A DNA stretch of 9,164 bases from positions 6,198 to 15,361 of the forward strand of contig VBHE01000289.1 in assembly GCA_005889515.1 (NCBI GenBank). The letters are read 5' to 3'. Below are positions 1 to 7,020 of the stretch, piece after piece (the stretch's first letter is position 1; every line of letters starts with the position of its first letter). Below the pieces are notes generated by a model. The model had not been told where the DNA came from, did not search any database, and saw nothing but the letters and a program-made list of their open reading frames with translations. Position numbers and translations under genes: made by a program. This DNA comes from Chloroflexota bacterium (GTDB taxonomy: Bacteria > Chloroflexota > Dormibacteria > Aeolococcales > Aeolococcaceae).

Positions 1-1
1 C

Positions 2-91
2 GGTCGCGGCATCGTGACCGGGTACGACAACGACGAGCTGCGCGAGCGCGCCAGGGCGAAGCTGCCGCTGCCGGCCGGGTGCCGAGGATGA
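2..91 (+). CDS. C-terminal end of an unidentified upstream gene (partial)
   Basis: An open frame enters from the left edge, gives 29 residues (starting GRGIVTGYDNDELRER and ending LPLPAGCRG) and stops at TGA 89-91. The stop overlaps the ATG of the ABC transporter at 88-90 in an ATGA arrangement, which is typical of translationally coupled genes in one operon. That overlap and the charged, helix-like tail are the evidence that this is a real gene end. No domain can be recognised from so short a piece, so I assign no function. Confidence 0.5.
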   Translation, partial: GRGIVTGYDNDELRERARAKLPLPAGCRG

Positions 92-1848
92 CCGCCGGCG
101 GCCTGTGGAGCTTCCGCAGCTACGCCCGGCCCCATCTCGGGGCGCTGATCGCGGGCATCGGCCTGCGCATCGGTGAGCTGCTCGCCGATCTCGGCCAGCC
201 CTGGCCGCTCGCGATCGTCGTCGACGCGGTGATCGGGGGCCGGCGACCCGGCGGCCCGCTCGGAGCGGTCCTGTCGGCGGTCCGTGGCTCGCCCGTCGTC
301 CTGCTCACCGTCGCGGTCGCCGGCTCGGTCGTGCTCTCCGGCGCGAGCGCGCTCTTCGACTATCTCGGCGATCGGGTCATGAACGGAGCGGGACAGCGGA
401 TGACCGCGGAGCTGCGCGGCGACGTCTTCGCCCATCTCGAGCGACTTCCAATGTCGTTCCACGACCGGCGGTCACTCGGCGACCTCACCAGCCGGCTCAC
501 CATCGACACCGACCGCATCCAGGACGCCCTGGTCGACATCTTCTCCACCCTGATCCCGGGCGTCCTCAGCGTCGCCGGGCTGCTGATCGCCGTCCTCATG
601 GTGAACTGGGAGCTGGGGCTCGTCCCCGCGGTCACCGGGGGGCTCGTCGCCGTCGTCGTCCTCCGCTATGCACGGGTGGCGCGCGAGGCGTCGCGCGCCC
701 AGCGGGCGCGCGAGGGCTCGCTCGCGGCGAGGGTGACCGAGGTCCTCGCCGGCATCCGCACGGTGCACCTGCTCGGCAGCCACGCGGTCCACGAGACGGC
801 GTTCGCAAGGGTCAACGCCCGCAGCCTCGCCGCGGCCCTGCGCTCCGTCGACGTCGTCGCCCGCCTCACCCCGCTCGTCGAGGTCGTCTCGGGGCTCGGC
901 ACCGGGGCGCTGCTCTGGCTCGGAGCGTGGGGCGTCCTCCACGGGGCCTGGACCCTCGGCGTGATGCTCGTGGTCATCACCTATGTACGCAACATGCTCA
1001 AGCCGATCCGCTCCCTGTCCGGGCTCTCCCGCTCGCTGAGCGGCGGAGGAGCGGCGGCGGAGCGGCTCGGCGCGATCCTCGGCGAACCGCTGCCGGACGG
1101 CGACCACGCGCCTGCCGATGGGCCGCTCGCATGCATCCGTGCACACGGCGCCGTCGAGCTCCGCGACGTCGCCCTCGACTACGGACGGGGCAGCGCGCTG
1201 CGTGGACTGTCGCTCTCGGTGCAACCGGGGGAGTGCGTCGCGCTGACGGGTGCAAATGGCAGCGGCAAGTCCTCCGTGCTCGGGCTCGTCAGTGGCCTCT
1301 ACCCGCCGACGCGGGGAGCCGTCCTCGTCGACGGCATCCCGATCGGCGACCTCTCCGTCGCGTGGCTGCGCGAGCAGATCGCGGTGGTGCCCCAGGAGAC
1401 GGTGCTGTTCTCGGGATCGATCCTCGAGAACATCCGTCTTGGCCGGCCCGGAGCGTCGACCGAGGAGGTGGTCGCAGCGGCGACGCACGCGCTCGTCACC
1501 GAGTTCACCGCCGACCTTCCCGGCGGGCTCGAGCACCGTCTCGGCGACCGCGGCGCCGGGCTGTCGGGGGGACAGCGCCAGCGCATCTCCATCGCCCGTG
1601 GGCTGCTCCGTGACGCGCCGATCGTCCTCCTCGATGAGGTCACCTCGGAGCTCGACGCCGCAGCCGAGCAGGGGGTGCTCCGCGCGCTCCGCCGGCTGAT
1701 GCGCGGACGGACTGTCCTCATGGTCACGCACCGCCCCGCACTCCTCGACCTCGCCGATCGCGTCGTCGAGTTGCGGGACGGTCGGGTGGGGATGGCACCT
1801 CCACCGCAGAAGACCCGCGTCGGCCTCACCAGCCTGGAGGCGAGCTGA
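88..1848 (+). CDS. ABC exporter half-transporter (fused permease and ATPase)
   Basis: This 586-residue protein has the MsbA/LmrA-type exporter layout: an N-terminal six-helix membrane domain (about residues 15-310) and a C-terminal ATPase. Hydrophobic helices are visible near 17-46, 70-92, 152-175 and 179-200, and in the 255-305 region. The cytoplasmic loop around MSFHDRRSLGDLTSRL is characteristic of the family. The ATPase has Walker A GANGSGKS (388-395), Q-loop VVPQE, signature LSGGQ (492-496), Walker B IVLLDE with catalytic Glu517, and switch His548. All catalytic elements are intact, so it should work as a homodimer or pair with another half-transporter. Family members export lipids, peptides or drugs; the substrate here cannot be told. 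I chose ATG 88 because it overlaps the upstream stop; GAGG abuts it directly, so start spacing is poor and GTG 79 is an alternative. Co-transcription with the truncated gene on its left is likely. Confidence 0.93.
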   Translation: MTAGGLWSFRSYARPHLGALIAGIGLRIGELLADLGQPWPLAIVVDAVIGGRRPGGPLGAVLSAVRGSPVVLLTVAVAGSVVLSGASALFDYLGDRVMNGAGQRMTAELRGDVFAHLERLPMSFHDRRSLGDLTSRLTIDTDRIQDALVDIFSTLIPGVLSVAGLLIAVLMVNWELGLVPAVTGGLVAVVVLRYARVAREASRAQRAREGSLAARVTEVLAGIRTVHLLGSHAVHETAFARVNARSLAAALRSVDVVARLTPLVEVVSGLGTGALLWLGAWGVLHGAWTLGVMLVVITYVRNMLKPIRSLSGLSRSLSGGGAAAERLGAILGEPLPDGDHAPADGPLACIRAHGAVELRDVALDYGRGSALRGLSLSVQPGECVALTGANGSGKSSVLGLVSGLYPPTRGAVLVDGIPIGDLSVAWLREQIAVVPQETVLFSGSILENIRLGRPGASTEEVVAAATHALVTEFTADLPGGLEHRLGDRGAGLSGGQRQRISIARGLLRDAPIVLLDEVTSELDAAAEQGVLRALRRLMRGRTVLMVTHRPALLDLADRVVELRDGRVGMAPPPQKTRVGLTSLEAS

Positions 1849-1879
1849 CGACGAGCGCCACACCGCCGCCGAACAGGCG

Positions 1880-1905
1880 TACGATGCACTCTCCTGTCCG
1901 CGGAC
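1880..1905 (+). promoter_or_regulatory. Weak candidate promoter -10 and palindrome before the helicase
   Basis: In the 63-base gap between the ABC and helicase genes, TACGAT at 1880-1885 fits the loose TANNNT -10 pattern, but I see no convincing -35 box. A perfect 10-base palindrome, GTCCGCGGAC, lies at 1896-1905 just before the GTG start. Palindromes of this length are expected several times by chance in a window this size, so this is only a candidate. Confidence 0.2.
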
Positions 1906-1911
1906 GCGGAG

Positions 1912-4062
1912 GTGGGCCACTCGAGCGCCGGCCGCCGCAACGTCGAGGATGCCGCCACGGCCGCTGCCACCACCGCCACCGAGGAACGCGCCGCCCAACT
2001 GCTCGACGACGTCCTCCCGGGCGCGACTCTCCGCCCCGACCAGGGAGCGGCGATCTCGGCGCTGGTCGATGGACGTGGGCGAGTGCTCGTCGTGCAGCGC
2101 ACCGGCTGGGGAAAGTCCGCCGTCTACATGCTCGCCACCCGCCTTCTCCGCGAGCGTGGCTGCGGCCCGGTGCTGCTCGTCAGCCCGCTGCTGGCGCTGA
2201 TGCGCGACCAGGTGGCGATGGCGGCGCGGCTCGGTGTGCGCGCGGTGACGCTCAACTCCAGCAACCGCGACGACTGGGAGGAGATCCGCGACGACCTCCG
2301 CGCCGGGCTCGTCGACCTCCTTCTCGTCAGCCCGGAGCGCCTGAACAACGCGGCGTTCCGCGACGAGCTTCTCCCCGGGCTCGCGGGCGGCGCCGGGATG
2401 CTGGTCATCGACGAGGCGCACTGCATCAGCCAGTGGGGTCACGACTTCCGCCCTGACTACTCGCGGGTGCGCACCGTGCTGCCACTGCTGCCGCCCGGCA
2501 CGCCGGTGCTCGCCACCACCGCCACCGCGACCCAGAGCGTGGTCGACGACATCGCCGCGCAGCTCGGGGTCGACCCGCTCATCCTGCGCGGCGACCTCGA
2601 TCGCGAGAGCCTCCATCTCGGCGTCGTGCACCTCGACCACGCCGCCGAGCGGTACGCGTGGATCGCCGCCCACCTCCCCTCCTTTGCGGGGGCGGGGATC
2701 GTCTACACGCTGACCATCGGCGAGGCGGAGCGGCTTGCCGCATTCCTCCGCTCGACCGGTGTCGACGCGCGCGCCTACACAGGCCAGACCGATCCTGAGG
2801 AGAGGCTCGCGATCGAGGAGGCGCTGCGCGAGAACCGCGTCCGCGTCGTGGTCGCCACCACTGCGCTCGGCATGGGCTACGACAAGCCCGACCTCGCCTT
2901 CGTGGTCCACCTCGGCTCCCCGAGCTCGATCGTCGCCTACTACCAGATGGTCGGCCGCGCCGGCCGCGCGATCGGCAGGGCGGATGCCGTGCTGCTGCCG
3001 GCGCCCGACGACGTCGCGGTGTGGCGGTACTTCGAGAGCACGGCGTTCCCCCCGCGGGCCCTCGCCGAGCGCGTGGTCACCGTGCTGGAGGAGTCGGGGC
3101 GGCCGCTGGGTGAGGCGGCGATCGAGGCGCTCGTCGACATCCGCCGATCGCGGCTGTCGACGATGCTCCGCGTCCTCGATGTCGAGGGGGCGGTGGAGCG
3201 GGTGCAGGCCCGACGGGGCGGAGGGTGGGTGCGCACCGACCGGGCCTGGACGTATCCCGCGGAGCGCTATGCGCGGGTGCTGGCCGCGCGTGAGGCCGAC
3301 GCCCGGGAGATGCTCTCCTACGCCCTGACCGATCGCTGCCGGATGGCCTTCCTCCGCGCCGCGCTCGACGACCCCAGCGTCGGCCCTGCGACCCGCTGCG
3401 GCCGCTGCGATCGCTGTACCGGGCGGCCGTACCCGTCGGCGGTCCCGGTCGCGCTGGTCGCGGCGGCGGAGCGTCTCGCACGCGACGGCGACATCGTCAT
3501 CGAGCCGCGGCGGATGTGGCCGTCCGGGCTCGAGGAGCGCCGGGGCAGGATCGCCGCCCAGCTCCAGGCGGAGCAGGGGCGCGCGCTCTGCGAGCCGCAC
3601 GACACGGGGTACGCTCGGCTGGTGCGCGCTGCGCTCGACGACCCGCACGCACCGCTCGACGACGAGCTGGTCGACGGGCTGGTCGCGATGCTCCAGCGGT
3701 GGGCGTGGCCGGCGGGGCGGCCGGTCGCGATCGTCCCCGCGCCCTCCCGGCGGCGAGCGCCGCTCGTCGACGCGATCGCCGATCGTCTCAGCGCCGTCGG
3801 ACGGCTGCCGGTGCTGCGGATTCTCGAACGCCTCTCACCGGACGGCCCGCGCCAGGAGGAGATGGCGAACAGCGCCCATCTCTGCCGCAGCGCGCTCGGC
3901 GCCTTCCACGTCGGCGCGCCGCCGCCGCAGGGACCGCTGCTGCTCGTCGACGACCTCGTACAGTCCGGCTGGACGCTCACGGTGCTCGCCGCGCAGCTGC
4001 GTGAGGCGGGTGCCGGTCCGGTCTACCCGCTGGTGCTCCAGCGCGGCGCGGACGGAGCCTGA
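1912..4062 (+). CDS. RecQ-family ATP-dependent DNA helicase fused to a ComF-like phosphoribosyltransferase domain
   Basis: A 716-residue protein. The helicase core has the RecQ motif 0 region (LRPDQ), Walker A TGWGKS (64-69), DEAH box 167-170 followed by CISQWGHDFRPDYS, motif III TTATAT, motif V region TTALGMGYDKPD and motif VI QMVGRAGR (345-352). A RecQ-type zinc site follows, with Cys476, Cys496, Cys499 and Cys502. RecQ enzymes unwind DNA 3' to 5' in repair and recombination. No HRDC domain is evident. Instead, residues from about 570 to 716 resemble ComF/ComFC phosphoribosyltransferases: a VPAPSRRR segment, then spaced Arg/Gln and Asn positions, then the PRPP-loop-like LLLVDDLVQSGWTL (676-689). 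Family-level function for the helicase is firm; a PRTase reaction is inference. GTG 1912 is the first start after the in-frame upstream stop and leaves a normal N-terminus, but the only purine run, GGAGG (1908-1912), overlaps the start codon, so initiation is unusual or leaderless. It converges on the NmrA-like gene with 18 bases between stops. Confidence 0.93.
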   Translation: MGHSSAGRRNVEDAATAAATTATEERAAQLLDDVLPGATLRPDQGAAISALVDGRGRVLVVQRTGWGKSAVYMLATRLLRERGCGPVLLVSPLLALMRDQVAMAARLGVRAVTLNSSNRDDWEEIRDDLRAGLVDLLLVSPERLNNAAFRDELLPGLAGGAGMLVIDEAHCISQWGHDFRPDYSRVRTVLPLLPPGTPVLATTATATQSVVDDIAAQLGVDPLILRGDLDRESLHLGVVHLDHAAERYAWIAAHLPSFAGAGIVYTLTIGEAERLAAFLRSTGVDARAYTGQTDPEERLAIEEALRENRVRVVVATTALGMGYDKPDLAFVVHLGSPSSIVAYYQMVGRAGRAIGRADAVLLPAPDDVAVWRYFESTAFPPRALAERVVTVLEESGRPLGEAAIEALVDIRRSRLSTMLRVLDVEGAVERVQARRGGGWVRTDRAWTYPAERYARVLAAREADAREMLSYALTDRCRMAFLRAALDDPSVGPATRCGRCDRCTGRPYPSAVPVALVAAAERLARDGDIVIEPRRMWPSGLEERRGRIAAQLQAEQGRALCEPHDTGYARLVRAALDDPHAPLDDELVDGLVAMLQRWAWPAGRPVAIVPAPSRRRAPLVDAIADRLSAVGRLPVLRILERLSPDGPRQEEMANSAHLCRSALGAFHVGAPPPQGPLLLVDDLVQSGWTLTVLAAQLREAGAGPVYPLVLQRGADGA

Positions 4063-4080
4063 TCCTGACCGTGGCGGAGG

Positions 4081-4971
4081 TCAACTCGATGGGGTTGGAC
4101 CTTCCATGAACGCGGTGGCGTGATCGGCGACCCACTGGCGAAACGATCGCGGCGCCGATCCGAGGATGTCGAACACCGTGGAGGTGATGAACGCCGGCCT
4201 TCCAATCGTTGCGCCCCACGCGGCGAGCAGCATGTCCACGACCGGGCGGGGCCAGCTTCCCTCCGTCTCGCTTCGAAACTCCTCCGGCGACAGCTCCTGA
4301 AATCTGATCGCACGCCCCACGACGTCACCGATGATGCTCACCTGCTCTGCCTGACTCAGTGACTCGGGGCCCGTGAGGACGTAGTCGCCTCCAGCATGTC
4401 CGTCCTGATGCAGGGTCCGCGCCGCGACGGCGGCCACGTCGCGGTCATCGACGGGTGCCGTCTCGGCAGCTCCGTACGGCCACCGGACGACACCGTCGGC
4501 GCGAATCGCGGCCGCCCACCAGAACAACGGGTTCGACGCGAACATCCCCGGCCGGATGATCGTCGACTCGAGCCCGGCGGCCGCGATGAGCCGCTCAATA
4601 TCGGCGTGGAGCACCGCCATTGGATTCGGTTGCTGGAAGAAAGGGTGCGGGGTCTGGTGCGGTGATGAGAGAAAGACGACACGCCGCGCGTAGGTTGCGA
4701 GACGCCCGACAACCGCCGGAGCAGTCGTCGGCGGGGCGGTCCAGACGAGGAAGACGGTACCGACACCTCGCAGTCCTGCGTCGAGCGATTCGGGCACGGT
4801 GAGGTCGCCGGTGACGACTTCGACGTTCGCCGGCAGCGTCGCCGCCGCCTCGGAGCGATGCGTGAGGGCGCGGACCGGCACGCCCGCGTCGATCAGCAGG
4901 TCGACCACGACGCGCCCAACCCGGCCGGTCGCTCCGGTGACGAGCACCGGAGCTACTCGCGTCCGTGTCAT
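4081..4971 (-). CDS. NmrA-like / atypical SDR NAD(P)-binding protein
   Basis: A 296-residue Rossmann-fold protein. The N-terminus reads VLVTGATGRVGR, giving the TGATGxxG dinucleotide-binding motif at 12-19. It is followed by a strand ending in GDL (55-57), the acidic turn common in this group, and by LSSPH (101-105). A HADIERLIAAAGLESTIIRPGMF stretch split over 122-144 matches the usual NmrA/atypical-SDR helix and strand, and VDDRDVAAVAARTL (174-187) is another family hallmark. The Tyr-x-x-x-Lys catalytic pair of classical short-chain dehydrogenases is not apparent, which is common for NmrA-like redox sensors or isomerase/reductase relatives. The substrate is unknown. GAGG at 4977-4980 lies five bases before ATG 4971, which supports the start. 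The gene follows the RDD gene on the same strand with a 65-base gap. Sampled lines here have 57-62% GC against about 73% in the helicase, hinting at a different history. Confidence 0.88.
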   Translation of the reverse strand: MTRTRVAPVLVTGATGRVGRVVVDLLIDAGVPVRALTHRSEAAATLPANVEVVTGDLTVPESLDAGLRGVGTVFLVWTAPPTTAPAVVGRLATYARRVVFLSSPHQTPHPFFQQPNPMAVLHADIERLIAAAGLESTIIRPGMFASNPLFWWAAAIRADGVVRWPYGAAETAPVDDRDVAAVAARTLHQDGHAGGDYVLTGPESLSQAEQVSIIGDVVGRAIRFQELSPEEFRSETEGSWPRPVVDMLLAAWGATIGRPAFITSTVFDILGSAPRSFRQWVADHATAFMEGPTPSS

Positions 4972-5010
4972 GAGGACCTCGACGTCGTCCGCGGTAGGGG
5001 CAGGGAGTGA

Positions 5011-5040
5011 ATCATGCCACCTACGAGATCGATCCGTCAG
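5011..5040 (-). promoter_or_regulatory. Candidate promoter for the NmrA-like gene
   Basis: On the minus strand, CTGACG (5040-5035) and CATGAT (5016-5011) are separated by 18 bases, resembling -35 and -10 boxes with four and five of six consensus matches. The -35-like box overlaps the TGA stop of the RDD gene at 5039-5037. Transcription from here would give a leader of about 30 bases to ATG 4971. This would let the NmrA-like gene be expressed apart from the RDD gene; the match is modest. Confidence 0.3.
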
Positions 5041-5681
5041 ACGAGCTCGCGCACCACCAGAGTGCCGGCGATTCGGTCGTGCCAGCCCTGCCTGCGCGCG
5101 TCCCAGCCCGCCGCGAATAGACCGGCGCCGAGGGGCATGCAGGCGACGACGAGGCCGAGGGCGCGCAACATGGCGTGGCCCCAGCCCAGGGGACGTCCGT
5201 CTCTCAACCGACCCACCCTCAGGTGGAACGCCATCATCCCCAGCGTGCGCCCGGTCGTCGCCCAGAGGCTGACGAGGTACAGGGTCGATAGCAGCGGCCA
5301 GCCGAGCAGGAACGTCGCGCCGATCACGGCAGTCCCGGTCTGGTCACTGTCCTGGATCCCGAATCCCAGCGCGGCTCCGCCCACCACGAGCAGCAGGAGG
5401 AACCCGATCACCACCATCAGCAGCGAGTCGACCAGGTGCGCGGCGGTCCGGATGCCGACGCCCGCGTACTCGTATCCCGGCGCCGGACCGGGGCGTGGGG
5501 GCCGGGTCTGATACGCGTACATCGGGGGCGCCGGATATCCGTATCCGTACCCATACCCTTGCCCATACCCCGGCGGTGGGTAGGTGGGATGAGGCGAGAA
5601 GCCGGGAGTCGACGGAGGGTAGCCCGGAGGCGGCGGGGGCTCCGACGCTGCCGGCGGCCAGATCGAGGGTTCGGGGTGCAT
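5037..5681 (-). CDS. RDD-family membrane protein with Pro/Gly/Tyr-rich N-terminus
   Basis: A 214-residue protein. Residues 1-70 are disordered and low in complexity, rich in Pro, Gly and Tyr, including alternating Gly-Tyr at 42-49. Residues 72-214 form an RDD domain: the opening YAGVGIRTAAHLVDSLL (72-88) carries the conserved Arg and Asp, and hydrophobic helices lie at about 83-106, 118-140 and 168-191. TTGRTLGMMAFHLRV (142-156) and the closing WDARRQGWHDRIAGTLVV (193-210) are typical of the family. RDD proteins sit in the cytoplasmic membrane; some have been linked to ion transport or stress tolerance, but most are uncharacterised. The Pro/Tyr-rich tail before RDD is a common build in high-GC Gram-positive-type bacteria and is presumably cytoplasmic. 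The start ATG 5681 has only a weak G-rich stretch upstream. It is divergent from NMO1 and likely the first gene of a two-gene unit with the NmrA-like gene. Confidence 0.85.
   Translation of the reverse strand: MHPEPSIWPPAASEPPPPPGYPPSTPGFSPHPTYPPPGYGQGYGYGYGYPAPPMYAYQTRPPRPGPAPGYEYAGVGIRTAAHLVDSLLMVVIGFLLLLVVGGAALGFGIQDSDQTGTAVIGATFLLGWPLLSTLYLVSLWATTGRTLGMMAFHLRVGRLRDGRPLGWGHAMLRALGLVVACMPLGAGLFAAGWDARRQGWHDRIAGTLVVRELV
5533..5570 (-). repeat. Degenerate hexanucleotide repeat coding Gly-Tyr
   Basis: About six imperfect units of the form GGN TAY (CCRTAY-like on the plus strand) run in tandem within the RDD gene and encode the GYGQGYGYGYGY run at residues 38-49. Units differ mainly at third codon positions and one unit codes Gln-Gly, so the tract looks old and partly stabilised rather than freshly expanded. 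Confidence 0.7.
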
Positions 5682-5901
5682 CGGAGGCCCACCCTACGAC
5701 GCGACGACCGCGCCGACGGTGGCTGTCGACGGATGTCGACGCCGACGTGACCCTCCCGCGAATCGCAGGCCCGGACGCTGCGAGCCGCGGCGTCGCCCCC
5801 TGCCACCGCGGCCGGCTCGGCGACCTCGGCACCTTGTCTCAGGGTGCGGGCGTAGGGAAGACTACCTCCTCGTCCTTCTCCGGCCCGACGGGAGAGCGCT
5901 C
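5682..5901. promoter_or_regulatory. Divergent intergenic region between the RDD and NMO1 genes
   Basis: This 220-base gap must hold the start signals for both flanking genes. The most ordered part is two copies of TGTCGACG beginning at 5724 and 5734, exactly 10 bases apart. Each contains the palindrome GTCGAC, and the pair is flanked by GCCGACG at 5712-5718 and 5741-5747. A one-helical-turn spacing would suit a regulator binding one DNA face. I see no convincing -35/-10 pair on either strand. A frame open through part of this region joins NMO1, but it is arginine-rich and not protein-like. Confidence 0.3.
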
Positions 5902-6975
5902 ATGCACTGGCCCGCGACGCAGCTGACCCAACGCCTCGGCCTCCGCTATCCCATCGTGCAGGCGCCGATGGCGGGGGCCACGTCGCCTGAGCTGGTGGCC
6001 GCGGTGTCGAATGCCGGCGGGCTGGGTTCCCTCGGCGGGGCCCTCATGTCCCCGGACGCTCTGCGCCAGGCCATCCGCGACATCCGCCGCCGCACCGACC
6101 GACCCTTCAACGTGAACCTGTTTGTCTGGCACGATCCTGCCGAACCGGAGCCCGCCGCTCTCGCGGCGGTTCGGGCGGCGCTGGCTCCCTTTCGGAGCCG
6201 AGTGGGTGTCCCCGAGGATGCCGTCCTGCCCCTGCCGCCGTCCCCGCGCGCGTTGCTCGAGCAGCAGTTGGCGGTGGTGTGCGAGGAGACGGTCCCGGTA
6301 TTCAGCTTCGCCTTCGGCATCCCACCCCTCGCCGAGGTGCAACGCACCGGGGCTGTCATCGCGGGCACGGCCACGACCGTGGCGGAAGCGGCCGCCCTCG
6401 AGGAAGCCGGTGTGGACCTGGTGGTGGCGCAGGGCGCCGAGGCGGGTGGCCACCGCGGCAGCTTTGTCGCAGCCTTCGAGGAATCGATGATCGGGGGCCT
6501 GGCTCTGATCCCCCAGATCGTCGACCGGGTCCGGCTCCCGGTGGTCGCCGCCGGCGGGATCATGGATGGGCGGGGGATCGCCGCCGCCCTCGCCCTCGGG
6601 GCTCAAGGTGCCCAGCTGGGGACCGCCTTCCTCGCCTGTGCCGAGAGCACCGCCCACCCCCTGCACAAGGCCGCACTCCGGCGCTCGGCCGATACCGACA
6701 CCTGCGTGACCGCGGTGTACTCCGGTCGTCCGGCACGAGCGGTGCGCACGACGTTCATCGCCGACCTGGAGGCCCGGCTCCCGGCGCCGCTCGACTTCCC
6801 GCTGCAGTACGGATGGACGGGTCCCGTCCATTACGCTGCCGCGGACAAGGGCGACGGCGACCTGATGTTCCTGCTCGCCGGTCAGGCCGCCGCGCTCGCC
6901 CGTTCCCTCGGTGCCGCCGAGCTCGTCGAGGCGCTCGCCCAGGAAGCGCAGGCGGTGATCGGGGGACCTGCGTAG
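5902..6975 (+). CDS. Nitronate monooxygenase (class I, cytoplasmic; NMO1)
   Basis: A 357-residue flavoprotein of the nitronate monooxygenase (formerly 2-nitropropane dioxygenase) family. These enzymes use FMN and O2 to oxidise alkyl nitronates such as propionate-3-nitronate to carbonyl products and nitrite. Visible hallmarks of the TIM barrel are YPIVQAPMAG (16-25), NAGGLGSLGG (37-46), GTATTVAEA (155-163), the catalytic-histidine segment AQGAEAGGHRGSF with His184, VVAAGGIMDGRGIAAAL (214-230) and the phosphate-binding GAQGAQLGTAFLACAES (233-249). The HRGSF and GTAF wording resembles class I enzymes. The start is ATG 5902, with GGGAGAG at 5890-5896 five bases upstream; the frame is open further upstream, but that extension has no family resemblance. 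Length is normal and no signal peptide is seen. It is divergent from the RDD gene and converges on NMO2 with 45 bases between stops. The natural substrate is unknown and could be detoxification related. Confidence 0.92.
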   Translation: MHWPATQLTQRLGLRYPIVQAPMAGATSPELVAAVSNAGGLGSLGGALMSPDALRQAIRDIRRRTDRPFNVNLFVWHDPAEPEPAALAAVRAALAPFRSRVGVPEDAVLPLPPSPRALLEQQLAVVCEETVPVFSFAFGIPPLAEVQRTGAVIAGTATTVAEAAALEEAGVDLVVAQGAEAGGHRGSFVAAFEESMIGGLALIPQIVDRVRLPVVAAGGIMDGRGIAAALALGAQGAQLGTAFLACAESTAHPLHKAALRRSADTDTCVTAVYSGRPARAVRTTFIADLEARLPAPLDFPLQYGWTGPVHYAAADKGDGDLMFLLAGQAAALARSLGAAELVEALAQEAQAVIGGPA

Positions 6976-6986
6976 TGTGCCCCCGA
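6959..6986. terminator. Candidate bidirectional hairpin between converging NMO genes
   Basis: TCGGGGG (6959-6965) pairs with CCCCCGA (6980-6986), giving a perfect 7-base GC-rich stem around a 14-base loop that contains the NMO1 stop codon (6973-6975). It lies between two convergent genes, where a shared terminator is expected. There is no T-run on either side and the loop is large, so termination activity is uncertain. Confidence 0.35.
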
Positions 6987-7020
6987 ACCGGCACCTCCCC
7001 ACCAAGGAGGAGCTCGTGAA

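Noticed and set aside
472..3648. A 1,058-codon minus-strand open frame opposite the ABC and helicase genes
   Set aside because: Its product is rich in Arg, Gly, Asp, His and Glu with no recognisable motif, and it lies opposite two genes with complete motif sets. It is a GC-bias shadow.
4066..4083. TGACC/GGTCA inverted repeat between the converging helicase and NmrA-like genes as a terminator
   Set aside because: The stem is only five base pairs with an 8-base loop and no T-run; chance is a sufficient explanation.
5533..5570. Hexamer repeat as a CRISPR or regulatory repeat array
   Set aside because: The units are contiguous with no spacers and encode the Gly-Tyr run of the RDD protein in frame.
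5719..5901. N-terminal 61-codon extension of NMO1
   Set aside because: Arg/Pro-rich translation without family resemblance; ATG 5902 has a good ribosome site and starts where homologous NMOs begin.
5839..7005. A 388-codon minus-strand open frame opposite NMO1
   Set aside because: Low-complexity Arg/Gly/His-rich product without domains, lying against a strongly supported enzyme.
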